Program-made: the position numbers and the translations under genes
Assembly: GCF_004342685.1 (NCBI RefSeq)
Contig: NZ_SMBZ01000031.1
Location: forward strand, 1-45,396
Length of the DNA: 45,396 nucleotides
Source of the DNA: Sphingobacterium alimentarium
GTDB taxonomy: Bacteria; Bacteroidota; Bacteroidia; Sphingobacteriales; Sphingobacteriaceae
Reading direction: 5' to 3'
Notes under the pieces: generated by a model
What the model was told of the DNA's origin: nothing
The model's input: only the letters and a program-made list of their open reading frames with translations
The model's database searches: none
In this document: positions 43,615-45,396 of the stretch, one piece after another
Position numbering within the stretch: position 1 is the first letter of the stretch
How the letters are laid out: each line of letters begins with the position of its first letter

Positions 43615-44609
43615 CGTTTGCTTAGTTTTTCTAATATATCTACCAATCGATTGGAGTAACCAAATTCATTATCGTACCAGCCCACTACTTTTACTAATCC
43701 ACCCACAATCGAAGTGAGCTGTGCGTCAAATACACAGGAGTAGGGGTTATTGATAATATCGACAGAAACTATAGGATCTTCTGTATAATAAAGCACTTGC
43801 TTTAATTCATTCTCCGCGGCGGTTTTGAAGGTTTGGTTGATTTCTTCAACCGACGTTTCATCACGCAATGTGCAGGTGAAATCGGTAAGCGATCCATTCA
43901 GTACGGGAACACGTATTCCTGCACCACCTAATTTTCCTTCCAAATGAGAGAAAACATTGGTTATAGCTTTGGCAGCACCTGTGGATGTAGGAATAATAGA
44001 TGACGAAGCAGCTCGCGCTCTACGCAGATCTCTATGTGGAGCGTCATGCAGATTTTGATCCCCGGTCATCGAGTGGACGGTGGTGATATAGCCATCATTG
44101 ATGCCCCAGTTTTCGTCCAGAATCTTCACCAATGGAGCCACATTGTTGGTCGTACAGGAAGCATTGGAAAATACAGGTGTATTCCAATCAAAATCGGAAT
44201 CATTGATGCCCAGTACTACAGTAGGCACATCTTTGTCGGGAGAAGGTGCGGAGATAATTACTTGTCCCGCGCCAGCTTGTATGTGCAGTTCTGCTTTTTC
44301 CCTACTGGTGAATCGACCTGTGGATTCGATGACGATATCAATGGCTAAATCCTTCCAAGGCAATGCCGCTGGGTTGCTTTCTTTCGTCACTAATATGCTA
44401 TGCTTGCCCACATAAATATGATTCTCATCATGTTTAATATCCCCTTCAAAGGGTCCATGCACTGAATCATATTTAAATAAATGAGCAAGAGTAGTCGTAT
44501 CTGTCAAGTCATTAATAGCAACAACGTCGATATTAGGTGTATTCCTTTTGAGCAAATTGCGCAGCGTGTGCCTGCCGATTCGTCCAAAACCATTTATTGC
44601 TATCCTCAT
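43611..44609 (-). CDS. gap: Glyceraldehyde-3-phosphate dehydrogenase (type I)
   Basis: Converts glyceraldehyde-3-phosphate to 1,3-bisphosphoglycerate with NAD in glycolysis. The 332-aa protein has the Rossmann start INGFGRIGRHTLR, catalytic C152 (SNASCTTN) and H179 (TVHSMTGD), the phosphate-site DLRRARAASSSIIPTSTGAAKA and the end GWYDNEFGYSNRL. Asp34 (AINDL) in the adenine-ribose loop and the Pro in HDAPHRDL point to NAD rather than NADP. It lies 4 bases after the thioredoxin-like gene and overlaps the GNAT gene. Other gap copies may exist elsewhere in the genome. Confidence 0.95.
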   Translation of the reverse strand: MRIAINGFGRIGRHTLRNLLKRNTPNIDVVAINDLTDTTTLAHLFKYDSVHGPFEGDIKHDENHIYVGKHSILVTKESNPAALPWKDLAIDIVIESTGRFTSREKAELHIQAGAGQVIISAPSPDKDVPTVVLGINDSDFDWNTPVFSNASCTTNNVAPLVKILDENWGINDGYITTVHSMTGDQNLHDAPHRDLRRARAASSSIIPTSTGAAKAITNVFSHLEGKLGGAGIRVPVLNGSLTDFTCTLRDETSVEEINQTFKTAAENELKQVLYYTEDPIVSVDIINNPYSCVFDAQLTSIVGGLVKVVGWYDNEFGYSNRLVDILEKLSKR

Positions 44610-44613
44610 TTTA

Positions 44614-45219
44614 TTATTTTACGTACGCTTTGATGATTTCATCTATATTACGGTCACCATCCCAATAGGATTGCAATTTACCCTCTGCTGTGTACACATA
44701 GTTCGCTGGGAATTGCTTTGGTACATGAATTTTTTGGATGAATTCTTGATTTCTATCGTAAAGTACCTCTATGTTAGCTTTACCCACTAGTTCTTTACCA
44801 AATGTTTCTAAGAAATTAGCCATTAATGCTGGGTCATTCATAGAAACAAAAAATATGTTGATATCTTTTAATTTGTTATAATTTTTGGCAAGCTGGCCGG
44901 CTTCAGTTTGGCAATGTCCGCAGTTAGGATCAAAAAGAATAAATGCTGTTTTTTTTCCTGCTGGAATATCTTGATTCGTGAAACTGATGCCTGATTTTAA
45001 TTTGTAAAAAGTGAAAGCAGGTAATGTTTCAGCTGGAGCTTTTTGATACACCTCGTTCGCTTGTTGCTGTGCAGCTGAAGCGTGGTCTTGGCTGGCGTGA
45101 TCATGACCCGCGTGGGAATCTACAGTTGTCGTGTCGGTGTTGGAATTAGTCGTATTTGAGCAAGCTGATAGCCCCAGTAATGTACTAAGCAATAGCGTTG
45201 ATAACATCGTCTTTTTCAT
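44614..45219 (-). CDS. Thioredoxin-like (TlpA/AhpC-type) lipoprotein with His-rich linker
   Basis: A 201-aa envelope lipoprotein (lipobox LSAC, Cys20) with a thioredoxin fold. The active motif is C100-G-H-C103 (FDPNCGHCQTE), and the following NIFFVSMND and IHVPKQFPANYVY segments fit the TlpA/ResA group, with the cis-proline in PKQFPANYV. A Ser/Thr/Asn-rich linker with four histidines (H36, H39, H41, H46; SHAGHDHASQDH) joins the anchor to the fold and may bind metal. It is the first gene of a likely transcript with gap and the GNAT gene (4-base gap). The redox partner is unknown. Confidence 0.85.
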   Translation of the reverse strand: MKKTMLSTLLLSTLLGLSACSNTTNSNTDTTTVDSHAGHDHASQDHASAAQQQANEVYQKAPAETLPAFTFYKLKSGISFTNQDIPAGKKTAFILFDPNCGHCQTEAGQLAKNYNKLKDINIFFVSMNDPALMANFLETFGKELVGKANIEVLYDRNQEFIQKIHVPKQFPANYVYTAEGKLQSYWDGDRNIDEIIKAYVK

Positions 45220-45396
45220 ATAAATTGTTCTTTATACAAATCTATAAAAAAAACCGCGCTAGCAAAGCAAGTGAACCATTTATGATGAATTTGTGATAAA
45301 CAAAACATTCATGATACATTCGGTATCACCAACAGCCATGAAAGTCAAGGGCTCATAGTCCCAATAGGCTTACGCCAAAATAGTATCTTAGTACTA
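45220..45396. other. Right-edge region without a recognisable gene
   Basis: 177 bases upstream of the thioredoxin-like gene. A plus-strand frame stays open from about 45285 to the edge (about 37 codons, for example HESQGLIVPIGLRQN) but has no start codon and no recognisable motif. It probably contains the promoter of the thioredoxin-gap-GNAT transcript. Confidence 0.3.

Noticed and set aside
45285..45396. Partial gene running off the right edge on the plus strand
   Set aside because: About 37 open codons without a start or motif; too short to support.

Overview
The window looks like a chromosome segment from an AT-rich Bacteroidota, most likely Sphingobacteriaceae (Sphingobacterium- or Pedobacter-like). 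The grounds are SusC/SusD proteins, a two-component system of the hybrid (HTCS) type with reg_prop repeats, many lipoproteins, DUF5689 and MetallophosN/C-type domains, a 48-aa Bacteroidota small protein, and start sites without Shine-Dalgarno sequences. All family calls come from reading motifs; no database search was run.

Layout. 1-103: truncated remnant of a transposase running off the left edge. 383-12382: carbohydrate locus with a GH76 lipoprotein, a split HTCS (separate sensor kinase and AraC-type response regulator), then a GH127-like (DUF1680), GH2 and glutaminase-A-like (DUF4965) operon. It has no SusC/SusD of its own inside the window. 12510-14018: GNAT-nitrilase fusion. 14041-15772: decayed IS1182-like element sitting between two convergent genes. 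15793-18738: asnA, an IscA-like scaffold, an IscS-like desulfurase and a 48-aa small protein.

18826-33991 is the most interesting part: a contiguous glycerol-3-phosphate locus. On the minus strand it reads glpD, glpK, glpF, susC, susD, a DUF5689 lipoprotein, a calcineurin-like phosphoesterase, glpQ and glpT. A DeoR-type regulator is divergent from it. This joins a SusCD outer-membrane importer to the whole classical glp pathway. I read it as a Sus-like system for glycerophosphodiester-containing material (phospholipid head groups or teichoic-acid-like polymers): surface binding and TonB-driven import, periplasmic phosphodiester cleavage, GlpT or GlpF uptake, then GlpK and GlpD to dihydroxyacetone phosphate.

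34045-45219: an ABC exporter, a DUF4126 membrane protein, an OmpP1/FadL-like porin gene broken by an in-frame TGA, a low-complexity lipoprotein, proS, a YeeZ-like SDR, a TIGR02757 protein, a small membrane protein, a GNAT protein overlapping gapdh, and a His-rich thioredoxin-like lipoprotein. The last 177 bases hold no gene I can recognise. I saw no tRNA, rRNA or CRISPR array.
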